From NCBI RefSeq assembly GCF_900187355.1, contig NZ_LT906451.1, positions 1,240,501 through 1,304,500 on the forward strand: a stretch of 64,000 nt of DNA, in the 5' to 3' direction. Position 1 is the first letter of the stretch. Each line of letters opens with the position of its first letter. This DNA comes from Legionella lansingensis. Its GTDB lineage: Bacteria; Pseudomonadota; Gammaproteobacteria; Legionellales; Legionellaceae. Below are positions 18,423 through 27,918 of the stretch, one piece after another. The position numbers were made by a program, and so were the translations under genes. Under the pieces are notes generated by a model that was not told the DNA's origin, did no database searches, and worked only from the letters and a program-made list of their open reading frames with translations.

Positions 18423-19920
18423 TGTTTTTACCCTCTCTCCAGGCCAATTAACCCTCGAGACAATTCAAAATTTGTTAAACCAGAAGAATCCCCTTGAGAT
18501 TGACAGCTCATTTTTTCCTCTCATTGAATCGTCGCATGAAGTGATTAAGCAGGTCATCCAAAATAAGAAAACAGTATATGGGGTCAATACCGGATTTGGA
18601 TCGTTGGCTAAGCAATCGATTAGTGTTGATAACCTCATCCAATTGCAGCAAAACATTGTGTTCTCTCATGCTTGTGGAACAGGGGAATTACTGTCCGATG
18701 AACAAGTTGCCCTTATCTTGTTATTAAAGATCAATAATTTGGCTCAGGGCTATTCAGGCGTAAGAAAAGAACTGATTCATGCCTTATGCACCTTATACAA
18801 TAAGCAAATTTATCCCTGCATTCCCAGCAAAGGTTCGGTTGGTGCTTCAGGCGATTTAGCGCCACTGGCTCATTTGGCTGTACCCTTGCTTGGGGAAGGA
18901 GAGTTGCGTTTTAATGGAGAAATAATTAGTGCGACTGAAGGTCTAAAGTTAGCTGGTTTATCTCCCATGCAATTGGCTCCTAAAGAAGGATTAGCCTTAC
19001 TAAATGGTTTGCAGGTGTCTACTGCTTTATGCATGGAAGCATTTTTTAATAGTGAAGTTATTTTTGAAACGGCTATCATAACAGGTAGCTTATCTGTGGA
19101 TGCAGCGTCTGGTAGTGATATTCCTTTTGATGATCGTATCCATAAGGCACGTGGTCATCAAGCACAACGTGATGTGGCTGCGATGTATCGAGAATTGTTG
19201 GCTGGAAGCCCAATTCGAGAGTCACATCGAGACTGCTCAAGAGTCCAAGATCCTTATTCACTAAGATGCCAACCTCAAATTATGGGGGCTGTCTTGCATC
19301 AAATGCAGTTTGTTGGACAAACGCTTGAAGTAGAGATCAATGCTATTTCTGATAATCCTCTGGTTTTTATAGAACAAGGGGATATCTTATCTGGTGGCAA
19401 TTTTCATGGTGAAATCATTGCGATGGCTGCAGATAACCTGGCTTTGGCGATTGCTGAGATCGGAGCAAACGCTGAGCGGCGTATTGCGCTGCTTATTGAT
19501 AAAAATTTTAGTGGCTTGCCTCCTTTTTTAGTTAAAGATGGTGGTCTAAACTCTGGGTTTATGATTGCCCACGTTACTGCTGCGGCATGTGCCAGCGATA
19601 ATAAGGCTTTGGCTCATCCTCATTCAGTCGACAGTTTACCTACTTCAGCCAATCAGGAAGATCATGTTTCCATGGCCACTAATGCTGCTAGAAGATTGCA
19701 GACCATGATTGATAACACAGCAACAATATTAGCGATTGAATTGCTGGCTGCGTGTCAGGGGCTTGAATTTCATCAACCGCTTTCAACCTCACCGGTTTTG
19801 CAACAAATTTATGCAAAGGTGAGAGCATACGTGGAACCCTACGAAAATGATCGCTATTTTGCACCAGATATTGCCATTATTAAGCAATTGATTCTGGACG
19901 GGGAGTTTCGGCTTAGATAA
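18415..19920 (+). CDS. hutH: Histidine ammonia-lyase
   Basis: HutH deaminates histidine to urocanate, the substrate of the adjacent hutU product. The Ala-Ser-Gly tripeptide that cyclises to the MIO cofactor is at residues 144-146 in [14 protein letters not shown]. Other family parts are [23 protein letters not shown] and [21 protein letters not shown] residues ([16 protein letters not shown] here). The ATG at 18415 lies inside the last codons of hutU, giving 501 residues and coupled translation. hutI and hutG are not next to it. Confidence 0.97.
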   Translation: MVDVFTLSPGQLTLETIQNLLNQKNPLEIDSSFFPLIESSHEVIKQVIQNKKTVYGVNTGFGSLAKQSISVDNLIQLQQNIVFSHACGTGELLSDEQVALILLLKINNLAQGYSGVRKELIHALCTLYNKQIYPCIPSKGSVGASGDLAPLAHLAVPLLGEGELRFNGEIISATEGLKLAGLSPMQLAPKEGLALLNGLQVSTALCMEAFFNSEVIFETAIITGSLSVDAASGSDIPFDDRIHKARGHQAQRDVAAMYRELLAGSPIRESHRDCSRVQDPYSLRCQPQIMGAVLHQMQFVGQTLEVEINAISDNPLVFIEQGDILSGGNFHGEIIAMAADNLALAIAEIGANAERRIALLIDKNFSGLPPFLVKDGGLNSGFMIAHVTAAACASDNKALAHPHSVDSLPTSANQEDHVSMATNAARRLQTMIDNTATILAIELLAACQGLEFHQPLSTSPVLQQIYAKVRAYVEPYENDRYFAPDIAIIKQLILDGEFRLR

Positions 19921-19991
19921 TGGTGCGCCTACGCGGAAATGACGCAGATTTTGATAGACACTCTCATTAAATGCTCTTAAAGGAAAAATAT

Positions 19992-21395
19992 ATGGAGCTT
20001 AAACCATCATTTGAACGTTTACAGCAACATTTTGAGCGTGAACCCTATATTTCTTGCGCAAAGCGGAAGGAAAATTTAATCACATTAAAAAAACTGCTAC
20101 AAACCAACGCAGAAGAACTAGCGCAAGCGGTAAATGATGATTTCCGTCATCGAGCACGTCATGAAACATTGCTACTGGAAATTTTTCCAGTAATAAATGC
20201 AATTAATTACTGTTTAAAACATTTAAAAAAATGGACAAAACGTCGTAAACGACATGTTTCTTGGCTTTTTAAACCCGCTTCAGCTTATGTTTTGCCTCAG
20301 CCTTTGGGTGTGGTTGGGATCATTGCCCCCTGGAATTATCCTATTTTCTTAACAGCAGGACCTCTTATTTACGCGTTAGCAGCGGGAAATCGTGTCATGG
20401 TCAAGATGTCGGAATTAACACCGGCAACGGGTGATCTTTTTGATAAATTCATTAAACGTTCAAATCTTGCAGATAGCGTTACTATTGTTAATGGCGGGGT
20501 TGAAGTAGCTCGCGAATTTGCAAGCTTACCTTTTAAACATTTACTTTTTACTGGCTCGACGAATGTTGGCAAACTGGTGATGAAAGAAGCGGCGCAAAAT
20601 TTAACGCCCGTGACACTTGAGTTAGGAGGAAAATCACCTGTTTTTGTTTCTACCACAATCAATCCAGAACATTTTGAGCGACTTTTTATGGGAAAGATGG
20701 CTAACGCAGGACAAACTTGTGTCGCTCCTGATTATCTGTTAATTCCTAAGCATTGGGAGTCAAGAGTGGAGAAGGCATTGAGGGAGTTTATTCAGCAAAG
20801 CTACGTTGCATTCCCGAATAGTCACGATTATTCCAGCATTATTTCCGAGCAACACGAAAAAAGATTACAAGCACTCCTTAACGATGCACGTGAAAAAGGG
20901 GCGAGAATCGTGCAGATAGGTGAGGAAGGTATTCAAAGTAAAAAAGTGCCGATCTTTTTGCTATTTGAGCCTAATTATGAAATGGCGGTCATGAAGGAAG
21001 AAATATTTGGTCCCCTATTGCCTGTTATTAGCTATCACAATTTGCAAGAAGCCATAGACAAGATTAATTCTCTGCACAATCCTCTGGTTTTTTATTATTT
21101 TGGTAACGATAAAGCAGAAAAAAAGGCTTTACAGGAAAAAACCCTTTCAGGAGCATTTGTTGTTAATGATACGCTGACTTATCTTGGTATTGATGATCTT
21201 CCTTTCGGCGGTGTTGGCTATAGCGGTATGGGGCATTATCATGGCCAAGAAGGATTTGATACATTTTCTAAATTAAAGCCAGTTTTTATACAAAAACGAT
21301 TTGCCATGACCCCCTGGTTTTATCCACCATGGGGAAAATTAACCAACTATTTATTGAGCTGGGTAGCTGGTATCCATCTTAAGGAGAAGAAATGA
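19992..21395 (+). CDS. Aldehyde dehydrogenase, coniferyl-aldehyde-dehydrogenase-like
   Basis: This 467-residue protein is an NAD(P)-dependent aldehyde dehydrogenase. Family elements are PLGVVGIIAPWNYPIFLT, the general base Glu in TLELGGKSPVFV, and the catalytic Cys in NAGQTCVAPDYLL. The C-terminal hydrophobic/amphipathic tail resembles fatty and coniferyl aldehyde dehydrogenases that associate with membranes. I start at the ATG at 19992, preceded by AAGGA. It overlaps the next SDR gene by 4 bp, so they are a coupled pair. The substrate is probably a medium- or long-chain or aromatic aldehyde, by inference. Confidence 0.9.
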   Translation: MELKPSFERLQQHFEREPYISCAKRKENLITLKKLLQTNAEELAQAVNDDFRHRARHETLLLEIFPVINAINYCLKHLKKWTKRRKRHVSWLFKPASAYVLPQPLGVVGIIAPWNYPIFLTAGPLIYALAAGNRVMVKMSELTPATGDLFDKFIKRSNLADSVTIVNGGVEVAREFASLPFKHLLFTGSTNVGKLVMKEAAQNLTPVTLELGGKSPVFVSTTINPEHFERLFMGKMANAGQTCVAPDYLLIPKHWESRVEKALREFIQQSYVAFPNSHDYSSIISEQHEKRLQALLNDAREKGARIVQIGEEGIQSKKVPIFLLFEPNYEMAVMKEEIFGPLLPVISYHNLQEAIDKINSLHNPLVFYYFGNDKAEKKALQEKTLSGAFVVNDTLTYLGIDDLPFGGVGYSGMGHYHGQEGFDTFSKLKPVFIQKRFAMTPWFYPPWGKLTNYLLSWVAGIHLKEKK

Positions 21396-22198
21396 CAAAG
21401 GTGTTATTTATCACTGGTGGTAGTCGTGGGATCGGCAGGGCTATTGCTCATCGATTTGCAAGAGAAAAAGCCTGCATTACCATCGCTGCTAAGACGGTTG
21501 AACCGCATCCAACTCTTGAGGGTACGATTCATACAGTTGCTAAAGAAATAGAAGATCTTGGAGGTCAAGCGCTGCCATTGATGGTCGATGTTCGCAATGA
21601 AGAACAAGTTTATCAGGCTATTGCAAAAACAGTAGAGGTCTTCGGTAAGCTTGATATTCTTGTTAATAACGCTAGCGCAATTAGTTTAACCGATACTCTT
21701 TCTACACCGATGAAGCGCTATGATTTAATGCAATCGGTAAACACCAGAGCCACTTTTCTTTGCTCTCAGGCTGCAATTCCATATTTAAAAAAATCAGATA
21801 ATCCACATATATTAACGCTTTCACCACCTTTAACCATGAATAGCAAATGGTTTGCACCTCATCTTGCATATACTATCAGTAAATATGGGATGAGCATGTG
21901 TACTTTGGGACTCTCCGAGGAATTAAAATCGCATGGAATCGCGGCAAATTCTTTATGGCCGCGGACAACAATTGGTACTGCAGCGATCCGTGTTCATTTT
22001 CCTGAAGAAATTTATAGAGCCAGTAGAAAACCTGAAATTGTAGCAGATGCTGCTCACTGGATTTTAACTCAGCCAGCAACAACAGTAACGGGTCAGTTCT
22101 TTATTGATGAACATGTCTTAAGAAATGCTGGTGTTAAGGATTTTTCTGTATATGCTATTGATCCAACGGTTGAGCCTTATCAAGATTTATTTGTATGA
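21392..22198 (+). CDS. Short-chain dehydrogenase/reductase (HSDL2-like)
   Basis: This 268-residue oxidoreductase has the SDR cofactor motif [12 protein letters not shown], the NNAS motif (VNNASAISL) and the active-site Y-x3-K in [12 protein letters not shown] conserved extended block ([19 protein letters not shown]) is typical of the hydroxysteroid-dehydrogenase-like 2 group linked to lipid metabolism. It overlaps the ALDH upstream and rnhA downstream by 4 bp each. With the ALDH it may act on a lipid-derived alcohol/aldehyde; that link is inferred from coupling. Confidence 0.9.
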   Translation: MTKVLFITGGSRGIGRAIAHRFAREKACITIAAKTVEPHPTLEGTIHTVAKEIEDLGGQALPLMVDVRNEEQVYQAIAKTVEVFGKLDILVNNASAISLTDTLSTPMKRYDLMQSVNTRATFLCSQAAIPYLKKSDNPHILTLSPPLTMNSKWFAPHLAYTISKYGMSMCTLGLSEELKSHGIAANSLWPRTTIGTAAIRVHFPEEIYRASRKPEIVADAAHWILTQPATTVTGQFFIDEHVLRNAGVKDFSVYAIDPTVEPYQDLFV

Positions 22199-22647
22199 CG
22201 ATTGAAATTTACACAGATGGTGCTTGCAAGGGTAACCCTGGCCCTGGGGGCTGGGGAGCGTTGCTTCGTTATAACGGCCATGAAAAGACCATATATGGTG
22301 CTGAACCACAAACCACCAATAATCGCATGGAATTAACTGCAGCTATTAAAGCCTTAGAAGCTCTAAAAAGACCATGCGAAGTGGATTTATTTACTGATTC
22401 TCAATACTTGCGCCAAGGAATGACCACATGGCTTGCGCAATGGAAAAAGTCTGGGTGGCGTAATTCAAAGCGAGAACCAGTAAAAAATGCTGATCTCTGG
22501 CAACAACTGGATGCACTTACCTCACAACATAAGATTCATTGGCATTGGGTAAGAGGTCATACTGGTCATCCCGAAAATGAAAGAGCTGATGCTTTAGCCA
22601 ATAAGGCTATCCTTGAACTTCTGCAGACTTTTTCACGAGGGACCTAG
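22195..22647 (+). CDS. rnhA: Ribonuclease HI
   Basis: RNase HI cuts the RNA strand of RNA-DNA hybrids. The 150-residue protein shows the catalytic carboxylates in [27 protein letters not shown] and [11 protein letters not shown], and the late Asp/His region [20 protein letters not shown]. It overlaps the SDR gene by 4 bp. The window thus holds both RNase H types (rnhB at 5.1 kb). Confidence 0.97.
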   Translation: MTIEIYTDGACKGNPGPGGWGALLRYNGHEKTIYGAEPQTTNNRMELTAAIKALEALKRPCEVDLFTDSQYLRQGMTTWLAQWKKSGWRNSKREPVKNADLWQQLDALTSQHKIHWHWVRGHTGHPENERADALANKAILELLQTFSRGT

Positions 22648-22726
22648 ATGGGTGATGCAACTTGCCCCACCTTCACTGGATTCTAGGGCATTGCGTACAT
22701 GGATGTTTCCAATTAGTCTTAAGTTT

Positions 22727-23437
22727 TTACTCAAAATAAGTACTATACAATTGCAAATAGGTTCCATCTCGTTCTATCTCTAATAATACTTTATTTATTT
22801 TTTCTATTAATTCCGCGTTTTCAGGTAATGCCATTACGCCGTAACCTTCACCTACAAGAAAGGGATTTCCTATGAGGATAAACTTTCCTCCATCGTGTTG
22901 ATCCCAATACACTGCGAGTGGTTGATCAAGAAAAGCCGCTTTAATTTCTTTATTATTTAGGGCAGCAATAACTTCCATAGGACTATCAAATAACGCTAAC
23001 GTAAACTTATCTCCGAATTTATGCACAAGAAAATCTTCTAACGATGTTCCCCGTATAACCCCTATTTTACTCCCAAATAACTCTTCTATTGAATGAATTC
23101 CATATTCCTCTAACAGCAAAAACTGGCCTCTGCAAACCGCATAGGGATAACTAAAAATATATTCAGTCTCTCTTATTGGAGAAATAGTAATACCGCCAAT
23201 AGCCAAATCGATTTTTTTTTCCTGTAGTGCATCAAATAAATCTGGAAACATCATGGGCTTAAATTGGCATGTCTCATTTAGTCGTGAACAAATAATTAAC
23301 ATTAGATCGATATCAAATCCGCCTTCCTGAGTCACAAAAGGAGGTTTGAAAGAAATGTTTCCTACAACAATATTGGCGGAAGCAAAATTGGTCTCTAGCA
23401 AAAGAATAGCTAATAATATTCTCCAGGATTTCATCAT
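22727..23437 (-). CDS. Periplasmic amino-acid-type substrate-binding protein
   Basis: This ~236-residue protein has a cleavable signal peptide (MKSWRILLAILLLETNFASA). Its SBP_bac_3 domain carries FKPPFVTQEGGFDIDLMLIICSRL, KKIDLAIGGITISPIRETEYIFSYPY and a second lobe with IGVIRGTSLEDFLVHK. The family binds polar amino acids for an ABC importer. No permease or ATPase gene is nearby, so it is an orphan or works with a distant transporter. Two consecutive ATG codons follow a TTG; the ATG at 23437 or 23434 is the likely start after AAGGA. Confidence 0.85.
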   Translation of the reverse strand: MMKSWRILLAILLLETNFASANIVVGNISFKPPFVTQEGGFDIDLMLIICSRLNETCQFKPMMFPDLFDALQEKKIDLAIGGITISPIRETEYIFSYPYAVCRGQFLLLEEYGIHSIEELFGSKIGVIRGTSLEDFLVHKFGDKFTLALFDSPMEVIAALNNKEIKAAFLDQPLAVYWDQHDGGKFILIGNPFLVGEGYGVMALPENAELIEKINKVLLEIERDGTYLQLYSTYFE

Positions 23438-23561
23438 CAATCCTTGAGTAAGTTATCATTTAAAAGTATAGACCGGGTATTCGAATAGTTTCCTTTGAGG
23501 CTGATTTTATTCTTAATTTGAAGTACTATTCCGAAAAATCACGAAGAAGGTTCCTAATCTA

Positions 23562-24962
23562 ATGTTGCGTTATATTTTTGCATTGATCTTTACGGTGTGT
23601 CTCTTAAACCAAGCCATTTGTGCCCAAACGCTATCAGAGAAAATTGAAGCACTTATTGAAAAAGAGCTCCCGCATGCAACCATCGGGATCCTTGTTAAAG
23701 ATGCTCAAACAGGGGAAACCTTATACAGTAAAAATAAAGATAAGTTGTTTTCTCCTGCCAGCAATATGAAAATATTTACTGCCGCAGCCGCATTCTATCA
23801 ATTAAGCCCTAATTATCATTTTTTAACGACGCTTGCGCAAAAAAATCATGATTTCTACATCACATTCAGCGGCTCCCCTTCCTTGACAACAGTGAATCTG
23901 ATGGATTTGTTGTTAAATTTAAAAAATAAAGCAAAGGTGATAACGGGAAATATCATCCTTGATATCTCGCGTTTTAAACCTCCTTATTATGCGTCAGGTA
24001 CTTCCTATGACGATCTTGGATGGTATTACTCTGCCCCAGACACAGCAGCGATATTGGATGAAAACAGCGTGGATTTTGATGTCATTAGTTCAAAAAAGCT
24101 TGGGGAATTGGCGCAGATTATACCTAAGTTACCTGACCCCCCTTTAACGATTATTAATCAAGTAATTACAGTGAGTAAGGAAGAAGAAAAAAATCATTGT
24201 AATTTAAATGTTGACATTGAAGCCAATAACACCTTGCGACTATTTGGCTGTATAGCTCAAGAGGACCAACCAAAGACCATGAAACTAGCAGTACCCGATC
24301 CTGTTTTAATGGTAAGACGATTAATTAAAAAGGCTCTTATTACTCATGGGGTTTTGCTAAAAGGAAAAATAATCACTGGCCATGCTCCTCTTGATGCTCA
24401 ACCCATTGTTAGTTTTCAATCTGATGATTTAATCCAATTAATCACTCATATGTTACAAGAGTCGGATAATTTATATGCAAGCAGTTTAAGCAAGCAGTTG
24501 GCTTATGAAGTAACAGGAGATGGTTCTTATAAACAAAGTGCTTTTGCCATTAAAAAAATATTAACCCAGCATACCCATCTTGATTGGTCTCAAGTTGAAC
24601 TGGCAGATGGCATAGGCACTCGTTATAACTTAGTGACGCCTGAGCAAATGGTTGTACTTCTCACTGATATCTACAATGATAAGAATATACAACCCGTTTT
24701 TCTAAAGGCTTTGCCACAGGCGGGTGTATCAGGCACATTGAAAGACAGGATGAAAAAAACAAAATTAGATAAAATGGTATTTGCCAAAACTGGCACAATG
24801 CACGATATATCGTCTTTATCAGGTTACATCATCTATCCAAATGGCAAATCGCTTATTTTTTCCATTATTATCAATGGTGTAAATGCTCCTATAAATGCAG
24901 CCAGGTCCCTCGAAGAGAGAATATTACTTTTGCTTGATAGTGAACAGCTAGCGTTAGGATAG
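23562..24962 (+). CDS. dacB: D-alanyl-D-alanine carboxypeptidase/endopeptidase (PBP4)
   Basis: DacB-type PBP4 trims or cleaves peptidoglycan cross-links in the periplasm. The 466-residue protein has a signal peptide ending near AICA, then the S67-x-x-K motif in SPASNMKIFTAAAAF, the S-x-N motif in ESDNLYASSLSKQ, and K-T-G in FAKTGTMHDISSLSGY. The large insert between the first two motifs is typical of the S13 peptidase family. A hairpin at 24984 lies about 20 bp after the stop. Confidence 0.94.
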   Translation: MLRYIFALIFTVCLLNQAICAQTLSEKIEALIEKELPHATIGILVKDAQTGETLYSKNKDKLFSPASNMKIFTAAAAFYQLSPNYHFLTTLAQKNHDFYITFSGSPSLTTVNLMDLLLNLKNKAKVITGNIILDISRFKPPYYASGTSYDDLGWYYSAPDTAAILDENSVDFDVISSKKLGELAQIIPKLPDPPLTIINQVITVSKEEEKNHCNLNVDIEANNTLRLFGCIAQEDQPKTMKLAVPDPVLMVRRLIKKALITHGVLLKGKIITGHAPLDAQPIVSFQSDDLIQLITHMLQESDNLYASSLSKQLAYEVTGDGSYKQSAFAIKKILTQHTHLDWSQVELADGIGTRYNLVTPEQMVVLLTDIYNDKNIQPVFLKALPQAGVSGTLKDRMKKTKLDKMVFAKTGTMHDISSLSGYIIYPNGKSLIFSIIINGVNAPINAARSLEERILLLLDSEQLALG

Positions 24963-24983
24963 GGGGTATACATATGAAGAAAA

Positions 24984-25017
24984 AAATTGCCGAATAGTCA
25001 AGACCATTCGGCAATTT
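24984..25017. terminator. Hairpin between dacB and ADP-ribosyltransferase-like gene 1
   Basis: The arms attgccgaat and attcggcaat are perfectly complementary around a 10-nt loop, with A/T tracts on both sides. It can act as a bidirectional Rho-independent terminator for the convergent genes. The same stem sequence recurs at 26501-26538 after the paralogous gene. Confidence 0.8.
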
Positions 25018-25038
25018 ATCTAATATGGAGTCTGGCTC

Positions 25039-26301
25039 TTAAGCCAACCTATTTAGACTAAATTCGGAGTACAATTCAGAAATATCTTTAACTTGAGTTC
25101 GCGTTTTTTCTCCGTGAGAAAAGAAACTATGCACTTTGTATCCTGCTTTTCTTAATTTCTTCTCTTCTGCAATCAACTTACTTGCCGTATCATCATCAAT
25201 GAAAGTGAGTTCAAAGTTACTCAGAATAAACTCAGCTTGCTCCATGCTAGTGACTTTAAGAACTGGAGATGTCGGAAAACCCTCACGAGGCTTTAAATAT
25301 TTTGCTTCCATTTCCTCGAATCGTTCTAAAAGTTGGTTGGCTGTTTTAATATCAATCAAAGTCTCTTTTGTTATTTTTTGAATTGTCTTAAACTCATCAC
25401 AATTCAAGGATGGAATTTGAATTGTAAAACGAGAAGGCTTATAGTTGTTATTTACATAGATTGGTCCATGGTATACAGGTAGTCCTGCTATATAGCTACA
25501 CCCCCTAACCATGAATACGTCACTGTAGTCAATGACACTTTTTTTGCCAACGGGAACAACACCACTAATTTCGCATTCCTTAGTTATATCCCAATCTCTC
25601 TCTTGATCCTCAGCAACCAATACTTCTTGTTGACATCTAATCTTATCTACTGATTCCGTGACATCTATAGAAATTTTAGGTGGGTTCGTTACGATTACCT
25701 TACCTCCTAAACTAGCAAATTTTGCTGCTATGTGATCATACTTAGACGTTGAAGTAAATTTATAACTTCCGTTGAAAACAGTAGCATAATCTTGAAGGCT
25801 ATCCCTCTCTCCTTGTGGGGTAAATAAATCTAGAAAACTTAATTTTTTATTAGACTTACGTATACCACGAAAAACGACTGAGTGGGGATTAAAAACCGCC
25901 TTATCGTGATTCCCCGTTATACTGGTATGATGTTGTGTACTGCTCCAAAGCTTGCTTGATGTGGAGCTCCAAAGCTTGCTTGATGTGCTTAAGCTCGAAT
26001 GCTTGTCTGACGTGCTTGAGCTTGAATGCTTGTCTGACGTGCTTGAGCTTGAATGCTTGTCTGACGTGCTTGAGCTTGAATGCTTGTCTGACGTGCTTAA
26101 GCTTGAATATGATCTATATGAGTTATGGTAACCAATGGTTCCCCATATCATGGGGCTTGTCGATGATATTGTTGATGATGTTGTCCATGATGTTGTCCAT
26201 GATGTTGTGCATGATGTTGTCCATGATGTTGTCCATGATGTTGATGCCTGCCATCCTTTATCGCTTGCCAGCATTGCTCTTATACTTTGTGTACTACGCA
26301 T
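25039..26301 (-). CDS. ADP-ribosyltransferase-like protein with N-terminal repeats, candidate effector (copy 1)
   Basis: This 420-residue protein has motifs arranged as in R-S-E class mono-ADP-ribosyltransferases. Arg145 lies in SVVFRGIRKS, an STS motif at 184-186 in YKFTSTSKYDHIAAKFA, and a candidate E-x-E at 242-244 in KECEISGVVP. Between them is GGKVIVTNPPKISIDVTES, matching the usual GG-V-V-D strand pattern. The first ~125 residues are Ser/Thr repeats: WTTS-type tetrads (about 20-45) and four 9-residue STSDKHSSS units (about 69-105). The C-terminus is charged (HGEKTRTQVKDISELYSEF). It is a tandem paralogue of the gene at 26587. A PmrA-like promoter precedes it. There is no signal peptide. 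Enzyme activity, target and secretion are inferred. Confidence 0.6.
   Translation of the reverse strand: MRSTQSIRAMLASDKGWQASTSWTTSWTTSCTTSWTTSWTTSSTISSTSPMIWGTIGYHNSYRSYSSLSTSDKHSSSSTSDKHSSSSTSDKHSSSSTSDKHSSLSTSSKLWSSTSSKLWSSTQHHTSITGNHDKAVFNPHSVVFRGIRKSNKKLSFLDLFTPQGERDSLQDYATVFNGSYKFTSTSKYDHIAAKFASLGGKVIVTNPPKISIDVTESVDKIRCQQEVLVAEDQERDWDITKECEISGVVPVGKKSVIDYSDVFMVRGCSYIAGLPVYHGPIYVNNNYKPSRFTIQIPSLNCDEFKTIQKITKETLIDIKTANQLLERFEEMEAKYLKPREGFPTSPVLKVTSMEQAEFILSNFELTFIDDDTASKLIAEEKKLRKAGYKVHSFFSHGEKTRTQVKDISELYSEFSLNRLA
26001..26108. repeat. Four tandem 27-bp repeats inside copy 1
   Basis: The unit gcttgtctgacgtgcttgag plus 7 bp occurs four times almost without change, encoding STSDKHSSS-type units. 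Two degenerate 24-bp units lie beside it at about 25940-25985. The paralogue at 26587 has no such array, so the expansion happened after duplication. Confidence 0.9.
26177..26236. repeat. Five tandem 12-bp repeats inside copy 1
   Basis: The unit gatgttgtccat occurs five times with one substitution in the third copy, encoding the WTTS tetrads near the N-terminus. The paralogue has a single WTTS. Confidence 0.9.
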
Positions 26302-26353
26302 AATTAATGATCTCTTAATGACAATGGGTTAGATGCTCTAATTTTGAGCATTG

Positions 26354-26386
26354 AGCATAACTGATTCACATTAAGAAAATCTTAAA
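26354..26386 (-). promoter_or_regulatory. PmrA-like box and -10 element of ADP-ribosyltransferase-like copy 1
   Basis: Read on the minus strand, TTTAAGATT and CTTAATGTG are separated by TT and followed after 7 bp by TATGCT, about 50 bp before the start codon. The arrangement is shared with copy 2 and with three unrelated candidate effector genes here. Confidence 0.55.
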
Positions 26387-26500
26387 ATGTGTGTAATAAA
26401 TTGAAATTTTCGCAAAAAACTTAGCATAATGAGATAAAAATAAATCATTTTAATAATTAAATTGTAAATTTTTGGTTTGATTCTTGACTTCTGACGAAAA

Positions 26501-26538
26501 AAAATTGCCGAATAAGTTTAAACCTATTCGGCAATTTT
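26501..26538. terminator. Near-perfect palindromic terminator after copy 2
   Basis: The 38-bp sequence is almost fully self-complementary (aaaattgccgaata ... tattcggcaatttt). It lies about 50 bp past the stop of the gene at 26587. It shares its stem with the hairpin after copy 1, showing that the terminator was duplicated with the gene. Confidence 0.8.
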
Positions 26539-26586
26539 ACCGTTTAATATGGAACAGACACTCATTTATCCAATGAATGACCTGCA

Positions 26587-27666
26587 TTAAACCATTGGAG
26601 TAAATTCAGAGTACAACTCAGAAATATCCTTAACTTGAGTTCGTGCTTTTTCTCCATGAGAAAAGAAACTATGCACTGTGAATCCTGCTTTTCTTAGTTT
26701 CTTCTCTTCTGCAATTAACTTACTTGCCGTCTCTTCATCGATGAAAGTGAGCTCAAAGTTATCTAAAATAAACTCAGCTTGCTCCATGGTGGTGATTTTA
26801 ACCACCGAAGTTGTCGGAAAACCCTCACGAGCCTTTAAGTATCTCTTTTCCATTTCCTCTAATCTTTCTTTAAGTTGGTTAGCAGTCTTAAAGTCAATTA
26901 GAGTCTCTTTTGTAACCTTTTGGATCAACTTAAACTCTGCACTATTCAGGGATGGAATTTGAATAGTAAAACGAGAAGGTTTATAGTCTTTGTTTACATA
27001 GATTGGTCCATGATATACGGGTATTCCTGCTACAGATGCAAATACACCCCTAACCATGAATACATCAGAGTAGTCAATGACACTTTTTTTGCCTTCAGGA
27101 GCCACACCACTAATTTCGCATTCTTTAGTTATATCCCAATCTTTTTCTGGATCCTCAGGAATCCAAGCTTGGCGTTGACTTTTTATCTTTTCTATTGATT
27201 CCGTGACATTTATAGAAATTTTAGGTGGATTCGTTACTATAACCTCACCTCCAGAACGAGCAAATTTAGACGCTATGTGATCATATTTAGTTGTTGAAAT
27301 AAATTTATAACTTCCGTTGAAAACAACAGCATAATCTTCAATGCTATCTTCCTCACCTCTAGGAGTGTATAAATCTAGAAAGCTTAATTTCTTAAGTTGG
27401 TTACGTACACCACGAAAAACCACTGACATGGGGTAGAACACCGCGTCACTACACCCGGTTATATTGGTATAATGTAGTGTACGGTTCCAAAGCTTGCTTG
27501 ATGCGCTTGAATATGATGTACTTGAGCTTGAGTACGATTTATATGAGATATGGTAACCCATGGTTCCCCATAATGTATAGCTCGTCCTTGATGTCGTCCA
27601 TGATTTTGATGCCAGCCATGATTTATCGCTTGCCAACATTGCTCTCATGCTTTGTCTACTTTTCAT
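26587..27666 (-). CDS. ADP-ribosyltransferase-like protein, candidate effector (copy 2)
   Basis: This 359-residue paralogue aligns with the 25039 gene along its whole length. I start at the ATG at 27666 (MKSRQSMRAMLASDK) because it matches the start of copy 1 and has AAGAGG upstream; a longer reading adds 14 unrelated residues. The R-S-E elements are kept: FRG in SVVFRGVRNQ, STT replacing STS in YKFISTTKYDHIASKFA, and ECE in ITKECEISGVAP. The upstream QQE of copy 1 is RQA here, so ECE is the better E-x-E candidate. The Ser/Thr repeat region is short. It shares promoter and terminator with copy 1. Function and secretion are inferred. Confidence 0.6.
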   Translation of the reverse strand: MKSRQSMRAMLASDKSWLASKSWTTSRTSYTLWGTMGYHISYKSYSSSSTSYSSASSKLWNRTLHYTNITGCSDAVFYPMSVVFRGVRNQLKKLSFLDLYTPRGEEDSIEDYAVVFNGSYKFISTTKYDHIASKFARSGGEVIVTNPPKISINVTESIEKIKSQRQAWIPEDPEKDWDITKECEISGVAPEGKKSVIDYSDVFMVRGVFASVAGIPVYHGPIYVNKDYKPSRFTIQIPSLNSAEFKLIQKVTKETLIDFKTANQLKERLEEMEKRYLKAREGFPTTSVVKITTMEQAEFILDNFELTFIDEETASKLIAEEKKLRKAGFTVHSFFSHGEKARTQVKDISELYSEFTPMV

Positions 27667-27742
27667 AGGTGATGACCTCTTATATCTTGTCATTAGATCT
27701 AACGACAATAACTTATGCTTTATGAGTTAATTTTGAACATTG

Positions 27743-27775
27743 AATATAACTAATTTACATTAAGAGAATCTTAAG
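27743..27775 (-). promoter_or_regulatory. PmrA-like box and -10 element of ADP-ribosyltransferase-like copy 2
   Basis: On the minus strand, CTTAAGATT and CTTAATGTA are separated by CT, with TATATT 7 bp further on and the start codon about 77 bp beyond. The surrounding ~180 bp resemble the region upstream of copy 1, including the AT-rich block near 27820-27860. Confidence 0.6.
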
Positions 27776-27918
27776 AGGTGTGTAACAGATTACGGTTTAT
27801 GCGCAAAATTTACCATAATGAGATAAAATAAATCATTTTAATGATTGAATTGTAAATTTTGTGTTCATTTCTTGGAGAGTAAGGTATAATTTTTGAGGTT
27901 ATATTATGGAGGATAAAT

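Noticed and set aside
25612..25640. QQE in copy 1 as the E-x-E motif of the ADP-ribosyltransferase-like protein
   Set aside because: The paralogue has RQA at this place, whereas ECE further on is conserved in both, so ECE is the better candidate.
26001..26236. Regular repeats that might suggest a CRISPR array
   Set aside because: The repeats are contiguous without spacers, in frame, and inside a coding gene.
25935..26332. Plus-strand frames across the repeats of the ADP-ribosyltransferase-like gene
   Set aside because: Low-complexity translations of the repeat arrays on the wrong strand; the minus-strand frame has the domain and the promoter.
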